From Lachnospiraceae bacterium (GTDB taxonomy: Bacteria; Bacillota; Clostridia; Lachnospirales; Lachnospiraceae), in NCBI GenBank assembly GCA_021201095.1, contig JAJQFO010000195.1, positions 1-32,695 on the forward strand: DNA of 32,695 bases. Direction: 5' to 3'. Of the stretch, positions 8,801-16,199 are shown piece by piece. Numbering within the stretch: the first letter of the stretch is position 1; the number at the start of each line of letters is the position of its first letter. The translations under genes and the position numbers were made by a program. The notes under the pieces are model-generated. The model searched no databases. It was given only the letters and a program-made list of their open reading frames with translations, and was not told where the DNA came from.

Positions 8801-8930
8801 GACTGGTTTTGGCCATGTCACGTACCTCATACGTGGCATGGCTTATCGTGTTTTTATTCCAGTGAGGCTGTCGCCTCTTATGACATTGCCCTCATGGATA
8901 TTTGGCGACTGTTTCAAAAGAAAACCAGTC
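8801..8930 (+). repeat. structured 130-bp element with 10-bp terminal inverted repeats
   Basis: GACTGGTTTT (8801-8810) and AAAACCAGTC (8921-8930) are perfect inverted repeats. Between them lies a strong hairpin, GCCATGTCACGTA (8812-8824) pairing with TACGTGGCATGGC (8830-8842) through one G-T pair, followed by a T-rich stretch; and a smaller GAGGC/GCCTC hairpin near 8864. It occupies the spacer between the second GH65 and the GH2 gene. It may be a small non-autonomous insertion (MITE-like) or a structured RNA leader with a terminator-like hairpin. No clear target-site duplication is visible. Confidence 0.5.
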
Positions 8931-9048
8931 GTTGAATTCTGTCTCAAGGGATGCTTGATATTCAGGCAGGATCAGACAGGAGAAGCCCTGCAGCAGGGAT
9001 CATATGAAGTCGTTTATCGAAAAAAATATAGATGAAAGGGGATGCATC

Positions 9049-11814
9049 ATGAAATCAACAAAATGGAACGAAAACTGGATGTTCTGGGAGGACAAGGACT
9101 CCTTCGCGCTGGTCTGGAACGTACCGGAAACTGCGAGGAAGGTCACACTTCCGCATGACGCGATGCTGGAGCGCCGCGCTTATGCCGGGAGCCCGAATAT
9201 GGGAAACACCGGATTCCGGGACGGCGGGATCTATTGCTACGTGAAAAACCTGTATGTACCGGAGAGCGCAAAAGAAAAGCTTCTGATGCTGAAATTTGAA
9301 GGCGTCTATATGAACGCGATGGTCTATGTGAACAGCCAGCTGGCGGGAAAAAATATGTTCGGCTATTCGACCTTTTATGTACCGCTGAATGATCTGATCA
9401 AATATGGTGAGGATAACGAGATCCGTGTGCAGGTGCGCAACAGCGGCATGACAAACAGCCGCTGGTATTCCGGCAGCGGAATTTACCGGGACGTGTATCT
9501 GCTGGAATCAGAGCAGACCTATCTGGTGCCGGAGGGAATCCGCGTGACGACGGAATCCGTGGATGGCGGTGTTTCCGGCAGCACGAACACTTGCGTGGCT
9601 GACGATGCAAATAGCAGCGCAAATGGCGGTGTGAACGGCAATGGAAATAGTTGTGCGAATGACAGCTGCGCGGTGATCAAGGTTACTTCCGAATTGAAAA
9701 ATCTGCGTCCCGCGCCTGCAGATCTGATGCTGGAGACGGTGATCCGCGACGGAGCAGGGACGGAGGTTGCCAGAGAGCATGCGGCTGTCATGCTGTTCGG
9801 GCAGGAGGAGAGAACCCTTTCTCAGAGAATTGCGGTAGCCAATCCGCAGCTCTGGTCGGATGAGAACCCGGCACTTTATACGTATGAAATTGTGTTGTTT
9901 GAAAATTCGTCTGCCAGGAGAAATGCATCGAAATCAGATGATTCTGCTGCAAATTCCGGAGAAGCTGGAGATAGCGGTAACGGCACGTCGGCGGCAGATA
10001 CGAGGGTCGTATTGGATTCCGAATCCGGCACCTTCGGCATCCGCACCTTACAGCTGGACGCGAAGCATGGCTTGCGGGTAAACGGCAGAAGCGTGAAGCT
10101 GCGCGGAGCCTGTGTACACCACGACTCCGGACTGCTCGGTGCCGCGACCTTTGAAGAATTCCATCTGCGCCAGGCAAAAATCCTGAAGGAAGCCGGATTT
10201 AACGCGGTCCGTTCTTCTCATCAGCCGATGGCTCCGGCCATGCTGAAGGCCTGCGATGAAGTGGGTATCTACGTGATGGACGAGTTTTCTGATATGTGGA
10301 ACCGCATGAAATCCGACCTGGACTACGGTCTTTACTTCCAGGAGTGGTGGGAGAAGGATGTGACGGCGATGGTGCGCCGCGACTACAATCACCCCTGCGT
10401 CGTGCTGTACTCAATCGGCAACGAAATTCCGGAGATCGGCAGTGATGCTGGCGCGAAAATCTGCTATGAGATGAACAAAAAGTTCAAAGAACTGGACAGC
10501 ACCCGCTATACCACCGCCGGAATCAACGGTGTCTTTGCGGCCGGAGACCGGATTGGTGAGATCATGGCAGATCTGACGAAGGACTCTTCGGAAGCAGGAG
10601 CTTCGGATGGAGAGGATGCTCCGGCAGCGGGCGGCAATGTCAACGATTTTATGACGATGATGGATACCCGCATGAATGACATCGTCGTCCACCGTGCGAT
10701 TTCCGATAAGCTTGAAAAAGCCTGCGCTTATCTGGATGTCGCCGGATACAATTACATGACCGCGCGCTATGAGCGGGATGCAAAGGACTATCCGAACCGT
10801 GTCATCGTAGGCAGCGAAACCTACCCGCCTGACATCGCCAGAAACTGGGGCATTATCAAAAACGCCTCCCACGTCATCGGCGACTTCACCTGGACTGGCT
10901 GGGACTACATCGGCGAAGCAGGTGTGGGCATTCCGGCTTACCACTGGGGCGAAGGCGGATTCGGCGCAGAATTCCCGGCACAGCTGGCTTACTGCGGCGA
11001 CATCGATATCACCGGCAGAAGAAGACCGGCGTCATACTACAGAGAATGCGTCTTCGGTCTCCGCGAAGAGCCGTACATCGCCGTGCAGAATCCGCGCCAT
11101 TACGGCGAGCCGCTGATCAAGACCCCCTGGGTCATCAGCGACGCGACCCCGTCCTGGACCTGGGAGGGCTGTGAGGGCAAGCCAGTAATCGTCGAGGTCT
11201 ACGCACCTGGCGATGAAGTGGAATTATTTGTAAACGGCAAATCCGTCGGCAGGAAGCCGAGCGGAGAGGCCGCAGGCTATCGGACTCTTTTCGAAACCAC
11301 CTACGAGCCGGGGACAGTGACGGCAGTGGTGTATAAAAAAGATGGTGCAGGTGCGAAAGCCGGAGTCCAGGCAGCCCCCAATGCCAAAGAAGAAACAGCG
11401 GCAGCTGGCGGCAGCGAGGCAGATGCGGCAGGGACAGATTTGACCAGGGCAGTTGCTGCCGCCGCAGCGCAGACTGAACTTCATACCGCAGCGGCACCGG
11501 CACAGCTGGCACTTACCTGCGAGGATACCGCAAAAGATGAGCTTCTGTTTATTGACGTGCAGCTGCTCGACGCTGCGGGCACTCTGGCAACCGGCGCAGA
11601 GGGCAGACTGAAGGCAGAAGTCTCCGGCGGAGCCGTCCTGGCCGGATTCGGAAGCGGCAATCCGAAGCCGGATTACAACTATCTTGACGGAGTCGCCGAC
11701 ACCTGGGGCGCAACGGCGCTGTTGATTCTTCGAAAGACCGGCACCGGGGAGGCTGTTCGGGTGAAAGTGTGCACCGAGGATGGACTCACGGGAGAGCTGG
11801 AGATAGAGGGATAA
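9049..11814 (+). CDS. GH2 family glycosidase (beta-galactosidase-like, DUF4982-type C-terminus)
   Basis: A 921-residue protein starting at ATG 9049, seven bases after the AAAGGGG RBS (9035-9041). There is no signal peptide. Domains in order: GH2 sugar-binding jelly roll (about 1-170), Ig-like sandwich, TIM barrel with acid/base E459 (SIGNEIPE) and nucleophile E590 (VIVGSETYP), and a C-terminal Ig-like DUF4982-type region (VELFVNGKSVGRK). It should hydrolyse a beta-galactoside, beta-glucuronide or related bond; the sugar is not determined. Four low-complexity inserts interrupt it: 9562-9672, 9904-10002, 10582-10638 and about 11341-11505, rich in Ala, Gly, Ser, Asn and Asp. The third lengthens the interval between the catalytic glutamates to 131 residues. 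It is the last gene before a strong terminator. Confidence 0.87.
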   Translation: MKSTKWNENWMFWEDKDSFALVWNVPETARKVTLPHDAMLERRAYAGSPNMGNTGFRDGGIYCYVKNLYVPESAKEKLLMLKFEGVYMNAMVYVNSQLAGKNMFGYSTFYVPLNDLIKYGEDNEIRVQVRNSGMTNSRWYSGSGIYRDVYLLESEQTYLVPEGIRVTTESVDGGVSGSTNTCVADDANSSANGGVNGNGNSCANDSCAVIKVTSELKNLRPAPADLMLETVIRDGAGTEVAREHAAVMLFGQEERTLSQRIAVANPQLWSDENPALYTYEIVLFENSSARRNASKSDDSAANSGEAGDSGNGTSAADTRVVLDSESGTFGIRTLQLDAKHGLRVNGRSVKLRGACVHHDSGLLGAATFEEFHLRQAKILKEAGFNAVRSSHQPMAPAMLKACDEVGIYVMDEFSDMWNRMKSDLDYGLYFQEWWEKDVTAMVRRDYNHPCVVLYSIGNEIPEIGSDAGAKICYEMNKKFKELDSTRYTTAGINGVFAAGDRIGEIMADLTKDSSEAGASDGEDAPAAGGNVNDFMTMMDTRMNDIVVHRAISDKLEKACAYLDVAGYNYMTARYERDAKDYPNRVIVGSETYPPDIARNWGIIKNASHVIGDFTWTGWDYIGEAGVGIPAYHWGEGGFGAEFPAQLAYCGDIDITGRRRPASYYRECVFGLREEPYIAVQNPRHYGEPLIKTPWVISDATPSWTWEGCEGKPVIVEVYAPGDEVELFVNGKSVGRKPSGEAAGYRTLFETTYEPGTVTAVVYKKDGAGAKAGVQAAPNAKEETAAAGGSEADAAGTDLTRAVAAAAAQTELHTAAAPAQLALTCEDTAKDELLFIDVQLLDAAGTLATGAEGRLKAEVSGGAVLAGFGSGNPKPDYNYLDGVADTWGATALLILRKTGTGEAVRVKVCTEDGLTGELEIEG
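9562..9663 (+). repeat. two 42-bp repeats inside the GH2 gene
   Basis: Unit 1 (9562-9603) encodes DGGVSGSTNTCVAD and unit 2 (9622-9663) encodes NGGVNGNGNSCAND, separated by six codons (9604-9621). The start of unit 1 (17 bases at 9562-9578) matches 5249-5265 in the first GH65 gene at 15 of 17 positions, both encoding DGGVSG. Confidence 0.75.
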
Positions 11815-11898
11815 AAATAGAATGATAAAAGGGCAGCTGCTTCACAAAGGTGAGCAATAAAAAGAAGATTAAAGAGAAGAATAAAGGGAAGAATGAAG

Positions 11899-11928
11899 AT
11901 GAGCGGCTGTTTCAGCCGCTCATTTTTT
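11899..11928 (+). terminator. rho-independent terminator after the GH2 gene
   Basis: A perfect 11-bp stem, ATGAGCGGCTG (11899-11909) with CAGCCGCTCAT (11913-11923), a TTT loop, and six T (11923-11928). It lies between the convergent GH2 and hicB genes and may work in both directions, since the - strand side also continues into a moderately T-rich tract. Confidence 0.93.
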
Positions 11929-11965
11929 GAAAGGAGGGACTAATCATCTCCTATTCGATTCATAT

Positions 11966-12391
11966 TCATGCCGTGGCATTGATCTTTGCCAGCAGGGCTT
12001 CCTGCAGTGTCTGGGAAAAATTGATCCCCTGCTCTAAGGCAATCTTGTTGAGCCACGCAGGAATGGTCAGAGTTTTTTTGACAGATTTATTAAAATGCTC
12101 TTTCGCATAGGATGTAACATCAACGGATACCAGATTGACGAACGCTTCACCGCAGTCTATTTCGAGCGTGGCGGCAACCGCTTCCGGCGAGATGGATGAC
12201 ATGGGAGATGGTGCTGGAATATCTTCGCCATCCTCCTGACACCATTTAAGATATCCGGCAAGGCAGTCCACTGCCATGGCCATAGCTTCCTCCAGAGTGT
12301 CACCACAGGTTGCCAGACCGTTCAGGTCAGGGAAAATAACAGAATAGCCGTTTCCTTCCTTAAAGAAACAAGCAGGATAAATTGATAACAT
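11966..12391 (-). CDS. hicB: HicB family antitoxin
   Basis: A 141-residue protein encoded downstream of hicA on the - strand. The N-terminal half (YPACFFKEGNGYSVIFPDL ... GDTLEEAMAMAVDCL) is the partial RNase H-like HicB fold that covers the toxin. The C-terminal part (about 105-138, TLTIPAWLNKIALEQGINFS) is a ribbon-helix-helix-like DNA-binding segment, so it should both neutralise HicA and repress the operon. GGAGG lies ten bases before ATG. The stop faces the GH2 gene and its terminator. A 14-bp perfect palindrome overlapping the hic -35 box is the likely binding site. Confidence 0.9.
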   Translation of the reverse strand: MLSIYPACFFKEGNGYSVIFPDLNGLATCGDTLEEAMAMAVDCLAGYLKWCQEDGEDIPAPSPMSSISPEAVAATLEIDCGEAFVNLVSVDVTSYAKEHFNKSVKKTLTIPAWLNKIALEQGINFSQTLQEALLAKINATA

Positions 12392-12431
12392 ATAGAATCA
12401 CCTCCAGATGATTTGGATGCAGGAAAAGACT

Positions 12432-12620
12432 TTATTTAAGCCCGGCCTGCTTTCTGATGGAATTTTCTGTTCCTTTCGGGAGCTCTTTACTGTGAAATGG
12501 TATCGTAACTTTTCCTGGCTTTTCCGGGTGTTTATAATGTCGGTGTGAACCGGTCTGATTTTCGAATATCCACCCATCATTTAAAATCTCACGTTCCATC
12601 TCAATGGGTCTCTTGGGCAT
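12432..12620 (-). CDS. hicA: HicA family toxin (mRNA interferase)
   Basis: A 62-residue protein with the full HicA pattern: MPKRPIEMEREILNDGW, the active-site His in GSH (H26), and the C-terminal PFHSKELPKGT and IRKQAGL motifs. HicA is a double-stranded-RNA-binding-fold RNase that cleaves mRNA on release from HicB. GGGAGG on the - strand sits nine to ten bases before ATG 12620. The toxin gene comes first, the usual hicAB order, with a 40-base gap to hicB. Confidence 0.92.
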   Translation of the reverse strand: MPKRPIEMEREILNDGWIFENQTGSHRHYKHPEKPGKVTIPFHSKELPKGTENSIRKQAGLK

Positions 12621-12647
12621 AACGGTTTACCTCCCTGCATTATGTTT

Positions 12648-12686
12648 ATAATAGCAGATGATACGTGTGCTGTCAATACGTATTGA
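12648..12686 (-). promoter_or_regulatory. hicAB promoter and palindromic operator
   Basis: On the - strand, TTGACA (12676-12671) and TATTAT (12653-12648) are separated by exactly 17 bases, a near-consensus sigma-A promoter ending 27 bases before the hicA start. A perfect 14-bp palindrome TCAATACGTATTGA (12673-12686) overlaps the -35 box, the position expected for autorepression by HicB or HicAB. Confidence 0.85.
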
Positions 12687-12725
12687 ACGTAATTTCTGCT
12701 TTATATTGAAAGCTTCCTTTATATG

Positions 12726-12746
12726 TTGAAAATTGGGATTTTCATC
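12726..12746 (+). promoter_or_regulatory. single copy of the GAAAA-N6-TTTTC promoter repeat
   Basis: TTGAAAATTGGGATTTTC here matches, apart from a few bases, the three-copy repeat before the DUF4143-type ATPase gene (16074-16163). It can form a GAAAA/TTTTC hairpin. It lies about 124 bases before the AAA-ATPase/nuclease start, so related upstream elements precede two unrelated ATPase genes. Confidence 0.55.
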
Positions 12747-12795
12747 AAAGTGATTTCGGAGGAAAAAGCTCAAAAGAAAAAACACTTAGAATAGC

Positions 12796-12824
12796 TTTCC
12801 ATAAAAGCCGGGATGTGCTAGAAT
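12796..12824 (+). promoter_or_regulatory. promoter of the AAA-ATPase/nuclease gene
   Basis: TTTCCA (12796-12801), a 17-base spacer, and TAGAAT (12819-12824). The -35 matches TTGACA at 4 of 6 positions and the -10 matches TATAAT at 5 of 6. It leads into the RBS GGGAGG at 12856-12861. Confidence 0.6.
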
Positions 12825-12869
12825 GTGGATAATATCGAGAGCAGAATAAGCAGATGGGAGGGCTCTGTT

Positions 12870-14624
12870 ATGCTGAAAAAAGTTGCGCTGGGCATTACTG
12901 ACTTTGAAGATATCATAGGCAGAAATGTATTTTATGTAGATAAGACGTATTTTATCAGAGACTGGTATAACAGCGCGGATCAGGTGACGCTGATTACCCG
13001 TCCAAGGCGGTTTGGAAAAACCCTGACTTTGAACATGGTGGAGACCTTTTTTTCCATACGCTTTCATGATCGAAAAGACTTGTTCGAGGGACTTTCCATT
13101 TGGAAAGAGGAGGAATTCAGAGAGCTTCAGGGGGCGGTTCCTGTCATCAATTTCAGTCTTGCAAATATCAAACAGGACACTTATGAAAGTATGTGCTATG
13201 TGATGCGGACGATGCTCTCTATGCTGTTCAGAAGGCATTCTTATTTGCTGGAATCAGATAAGCTGTCGGAATTTGAAAAGGAAAAGTTTTCAGACATTCT
13301 CTGTGAAAAAGCTTCTGATGAGGACAGCATGAGTGCTATTTTGTTTCTTTCCCAGTGTATGTATGAGCATTTTGGGAAAAAGGTAATGATTCTGATTGAT
13401 GAGTATGACACTCCCATGCTGGAGGCTTACACTGCGGGTTATTGGGAAGAGGCGATTAAATATATTCGCCGCATGTTCCATGCCGCGTTTAAAGATAATC
13501 CATGGCTGGATCGCGGATTGATGACCGGAATAACAAGAATTACTCAGGAATCCATTTTTTCGGATTTGAATAACCTATCGGTAGTGACAACTACTACGGA
13601 GCGCTTTGAAGAAAGCTTTGGTTTCACGGAAGGTGAGGTTTTTGATGCTCTGGAAAACTATGGATTTTCTGACCGCAAGGAAGTAGTAAAAAACTGGTAT
13701 GATGGGTTTCAATTTGGAAAGAAAAAAGGCATTTATAATCCATGGTCGATTCTGAATTTTCTGAAAAACGGAAACCTAAAGCCCTACTGGATGAATACCA
13801 GCGGAAATGCCCTGGTCGGCAAGCTGGTGCAGGAAGGCTCTCTGCGCATTAAGGATGAATTTGAAACGCTGCTGCAGGGCGGCTCTATCGTGACAAAGAT
13901 TGATGAATCCATTACTTACGCGGAGCTTTCCAACGATTCGAAGACAGTCTGGAGCTGGTTTTTGACTACTGGCTACGTAAAAATTGTGCAGGAACGCGAA
14001 AAAGATTATGAAATACAGCTGACAAATTATGAAGTGCGGGAAGCTTTTTACCACCTGGTCGAGAAATGGTTTGCCAGATCCTATGATAACTATACCGGAT
14101 TTATCGAGATGCTTCTCAAGGGAAATCTGGAAGGCATGCAGCGGTATATGGAAAAAGTGACGCTTCGGACCTTCAGTTATTTTGATGTGGGCAGTGCTAC
14201 CTCGGAAAGCGAGATGGCAGAGCAGTTTTATCATGGATTTACACTGGGACTGATTGCCGATCTGAATGATACGCATATCCTGACATCCAACAGAGAATAT
14301 GGAAACGCCCCCTCGCTTTGCTCGGCGGCAGGTCGAGCCGCCCATTCCGATGCGCTTCGCGCAGGGCGGCTCTGCGGTTTTGGACGCTACGATGTGTCGA
14401 TTGAGCCGCTGGATAAAACACAGGACGGCATTATTATCGAGTTTAAGGTGTTTGATCCTAAAAAAGAGAAGACCCTGGACGATACGACCAGGCGGGCTCT
14501 TGATCAGATCCGCGATATGAAATATGAGACGGATCTGAAGGCAAGAGGAATCCGCAGGGTCCGAAAATACGGGTTCGCTTTTCGGGGAAAGGAAGTATTG
14601 ATTGAAGAGGAAAAGGAACAGTGA
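12870..14624 (+). CDS. AAA-ATPase-like / PD-(D/E)XK nuclease family protein
   Basis: A 584-residue protein. ATG 12870, eight bases after GGGAGG, is preferred over an in-frame ATG at 12825 that abuts the -10 box. The N-terminal domain is the AAA-ATPase-like family with RPRRFGKT (44-51) as nucleotide-binding loop and MILIDEYDTPM as Walker B. The C-terminal domain is a PD-(D/E)XK fold: D508 in GRYDV and E524-F-K526 in IIEFK. The family is multicopy in gut bacteria and its function is unresolved; it is often thought to be selfish or defence-related. Between NREYG and GFGRYDV, just before the first nuclease residue, sits an in-frame insert of about 24 codons (14304-14375) that is a GC-rich palindromic element. 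Confidence 0.85.
   Translation: MLKKVALGITDFEDIIGRNVFYVDKTYFIRDWYNSADQVTLITRPRRFGKTLTLNMVETFFSIRFHDRKDLFEGLSIWKEEEFRELQGAVPVINFSLANIKQDTYESMCYVMRTMLSMLFRRHSYLLESDKLSEFEKEKFSDILCEKASDEDSMSAILFLSQCMYEHFGKKVMILIDEYDTPMLEAYTAGYWEEAIKYIRRMFHAAFKDNPWLDRGLMTGITRITQESIFSDLNNLSVVTTTTERFEESFGFTEGEVFDALENYGFSDRKEVVKNWYDGFQFGKKKGIYNPWSILNFLKNGNLKPYWMNTSGNALVGKLVQEGSLRIKDEFETLLQGGSIVTKIDESITYAELSNDSKTVWSWFLTTGYVKIVQEREKDYEIQLTNYEVREAFYHLVEKWFARSYDNYTGFIEMLLKGNLEGMQRYMEKVTLRTFSYFDVGSATSESEMAEQFYHGFTLGLIADLNDTHILTSNREYGNAPSLCSAAGRAAHSDALRAGRLCGFGRYDVSIEPLDKTQDGIIIEFKVFDPKKEKTLDDTTRRALDQIRDMKYETDLKARGIRRVRKYGFAFRGKEVLIEEEKEQ
14304..14375 (+). repeat. in-frame palindromic repeat element inside the AAA-ATPase/nuclease gene
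   Basis: Outer arms GAGCCGCCC (14335-14343) and GGGCGGCTC (14364-14372) are perfectly complementary. Between them TGCGC-TTC-GCGCA (14351-14363) forms an inner hairpin. The sequence is much richer in GC than the surrounding gene. It resembles the reverse complement of 26441-26505 between the substrate-binding protein and permease genes, sharing CCCCTC, TCGGCGGCAG and the CGCT/CGCG region in the same order. Removing 24 codons would restore a typical short loop before GRYDV. Confidence 0.7.
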
Positions 14625-14665
14625 TCTTTCCTGACAGGACTTGTCATTTATACTCCCCGCTGGAG

Positions 14666-14702
14666 CCGGGATTTCGAAAGGTTCGCTTCGACCCGCACCC
14701 GG
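14666..14702. repeat. REP-like palindrome
   Basis: CCGGG (14666-14670) pairs with CCCGG (14698-14702), enclosing TCGAA (14674-14678) and TTCGA (14687-14691). A GCCG-AAT-CGGC hairpin follows near 14707. It lies just after the AAA-ATPase/nuclease stop and has no T-tract. It may be a repetitive extragenic palindrome; relation to the 14304 element is not clear. Confidence 0.45.
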
Positions 14703-14720
14703 ATCGCCGAATCGGCAAAA

Positions 14721-14900
14721 CCAGCAGATGCTTTCATAGCGTGATGGGCGAATTTTCGTTTCGGCTGGGAGATCAAGGATCATGAATGCGTTTATTTTCT
14801 GCAAATTCTTTATGGATGCAGCACGGATATGAAACTGCCGGAAGAAGAGGCCTGTATCGTGTACGGGGGGAAGTATTTTGTGACGCTTTCTTACAGATGA
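14721..14900 (+). pseudogene. 3' remnant of an unidentified gene
   Basis: Positions 14766-14900 encode 44 residues ending ...CIVYGGKYFVTLSYR and TGA, with natural-looking composition but no start codon or RBS; a stop at 14742 closes the frame upstream. The adjacent +1 frame reads ...HSVMGEFSFRLGDQ just before it, and joining the two by one frameshift gives a continuous protein-like segment. It is best explained as the decayed end of a gene displaced by the neighbouring insertions. I do not recognise the family. Confidence 0.45.
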
Positions 14901-15008
14901 GGCAGGATGGAGATCAGGGACAGGAGTCGTGCTTCCGATCGACGGCGGATTTCAGGCGTATTCAGGGGTATAAGTGAAGCATACATAAAATACGGAGGAA
15001 TGCATACT

Positions 15009-15842
15009 ATGAAGACAAATTATGAAACACCAGAGGAATATGCAAAAAAGGCGCTGGAAATTACGGACGCGGCTGATGCGGTCAGCTCCAAACGGCCGGA
15101 GCAATTCAAAAAGGTGATGCGGGAAAATCGCGGAGCACTTTCTGTTTTTGGACCCTTCGGTCCGGCCGCAGACGGACTGGAGCGGAAAAATCCGGTTATT
15201 GTTGCTCTTGGCGACAGCGTCACAGCGGGACATTTTGAATTTGCAGGGGATCCCCAAACGCTCTATGATAAAGTAAACAGAGGGGAATTCGGCGAGCAGG
15301 ATGCGCTGGAGATTACCGACGCACGCGAATGCTATCTGGAGCGTTTTCGTGCCCATTTGATTGATAAATACGAGCAGACGTCTGTGAGCACTGTCAATTC
15401 CGGAATAGCCGGTGATACGATGTACGGCATGCAAAAACGACTCTACCGGGATGTCATACGCTATCAGCCGGATCTTGTACTGATCAACGGTTCTCTGAAC
15501 TGGGGAAAGGAATGCGGTAATACAGAAGCATACAAAAAGCTTCTGCGTGAAGTCGTCAGCGCGGTAAAAAACGACACGAAAGCGGACATCGTGCTTATGA
15601 CTCCCAATATGGATATTCCTTATATTAATACAGATACAGACTGTACTCTGTGGGACCGTGTACAGGTAATTCGGGAGCTTGCGGTTTTGGAGGATGTATG
15701 TCTTGCTGACACCTACGCTGTCTGGGAAGCCTATAAGGCCGCAGGATATCCGGTGAAAGCACTTTTGGCAAACGGAATGAATCATCCATCAAAGACAGGA
15801 CATGAAATGTATGCCCGCGTGCTGATGAAGCTGATGGATTAG
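15009..15842 (+). CDS. SGNH/GDSL-type hydrolase
   Basis: A 277-residue protein. ATG 15009 is ten bases after GGAGG (14994-14998); the in-frame ATG at 15000 is too close to it. Block I is VALGDSVTAG with nucleophile S70, block II is NSGIAGD, block III is LINGSLNWG, and block V is NGMNHPSKTGH with catalytic H259. The usual Asp three residues before the His is absent (Gly there), as in some acetylesterase-like relatives. There is no signal peptide. It probably removes an acyl or acetyl group from a carbohydrate or lipid; the substrate is not known. It sits between ATPase genes of the accessory island but fits better with the flanking sugar loci. Confidence 0.8.
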   Translation: MKTNYETPEEYAKKALEITDAADAVSSKRPEQFKKVMRENRGALSVFGPFGPAADGLERKNPVIVALGDSVTAGHFEFAGDPQTLYDKVNRGEFGEQDALEITDARECYLERFRAHLIDKYEQTSVSTVNSGIAGDTMYGMQKRLYRDVIRYQPDLVLINGSLNWGKECGNTEAYKKLLREVVSAVKNDTKADIVLMTPNMDIPYINTDTDCTLWDRVQVIRELAVLEDVCLADTYAVWEAYKAAGYPVKALLANGMNHPSKTGHEMYARVLMKLMD

Positions 15843-15851
15843 GATTCATAA

Positions 15852-15925
15852 CGGCGTTTCGCTGCCGATGAAATGCGAGCGATGTTATCGGCGTTTCACT
15901 GCCGTGTAAATGCGAAAGTGATGTA
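15852..15925. repeat. two 37-bp imperfect tandem repeats with compensatory stem changes
   Basis: Copy 1 starts at 15852 and copy 2 at 15889, both beginning CGGCGTTTC. Copy 1 has arms TCGCT (15859-15863) and AGCGA (15878-15882); copy 2 has TCACT (15896-15900) and AGTGA (15917-15921). The G-C to A-T change is matched on both arms. It lies just after the SGNH hydrolase stop. Confidence 0.6.
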
Positions 15926-15929
15926 GTTG

Positions 15930-16030
15930 GCAGGGGCAGGAGGATTTCTGCCCTGCTTTATATGCACAGAGCCGGGCAAGGAGTTTTGCGGCTAAAGCCG
16001 CACCTGGCGCCGCCTTTTGCTCGATTTTTT
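15930..16030. repeat. hairpin-rich region, possible degenerate palindromic element and terminator
   Basis: Two hairpins: GCAGGGGCAG with CTGCCCTGC (near 15931-15957, one bulge) and GCGGCT-AA-AGCCGC (near 15988-16001). Then GGCGCCGCC and a seven-T run at about 16024-16031, which could terminate SGNH transcription. On the - strand it shares GGCGGC, CAGGT, GCCGC and CGGCTCTG, in that order, with the 14304-14375 element, so it may be a third, decayed copy. Confidence 0.4.
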
Positions 16031-16073
16031 TACGCTTATGATTGGCGGTTCTTCCTGAAGAGCAATTACATAC

Positions 16074-16163
16074 TTGAAAAACCGGGATTTTCGGCATATA
16101 ATAGCATACAAAAACAGGGATTTTCGGCATAATGGCTATTTTGAAAACCGGGATTTTCGGCGA
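16074..16163 (+). promoter_or_regulatory. three promoter repeats phased at 33 bp before the DUF4143-type ATPase gene
   Basis: The core GGGATTTTCGGC occurs at 16084, 16117 and 16150, exactly 33 bases apart, about three helical turns. Each is preceded by an A-rich arm so that GAAAA (or AAAA) can pair with TTTTC. In copy 1 the repeat forms the spacer of a promoter: TTGAAA (16074-16079), 17 bases, TATAAT (16097-16102). Copy 3 has TTGAAA (16141-16146) and AATAAT (16165-16170). The array ends about 37 bases before the ATG. Confidence 0.8.
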
Positions 16164-16199
16164 AAATAATTTCGAAAGTATGTAAAGAAGGTGATTTTT

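Noticed and set aside
8737-8802. 21-codon frame (MDTKSADKKLVGKDLTGKDFK), possible leader peptide
   Set aside because: It has no convincing ribosome binding site and looks like A-rich repeat sequence; kept only as a remote possibility.
8799-9035. 78-codon frame between the second GH65 and GH2 genes
   Set aside because: It lies over the inverted-repeat element, lacks an RBS and resembles no family.
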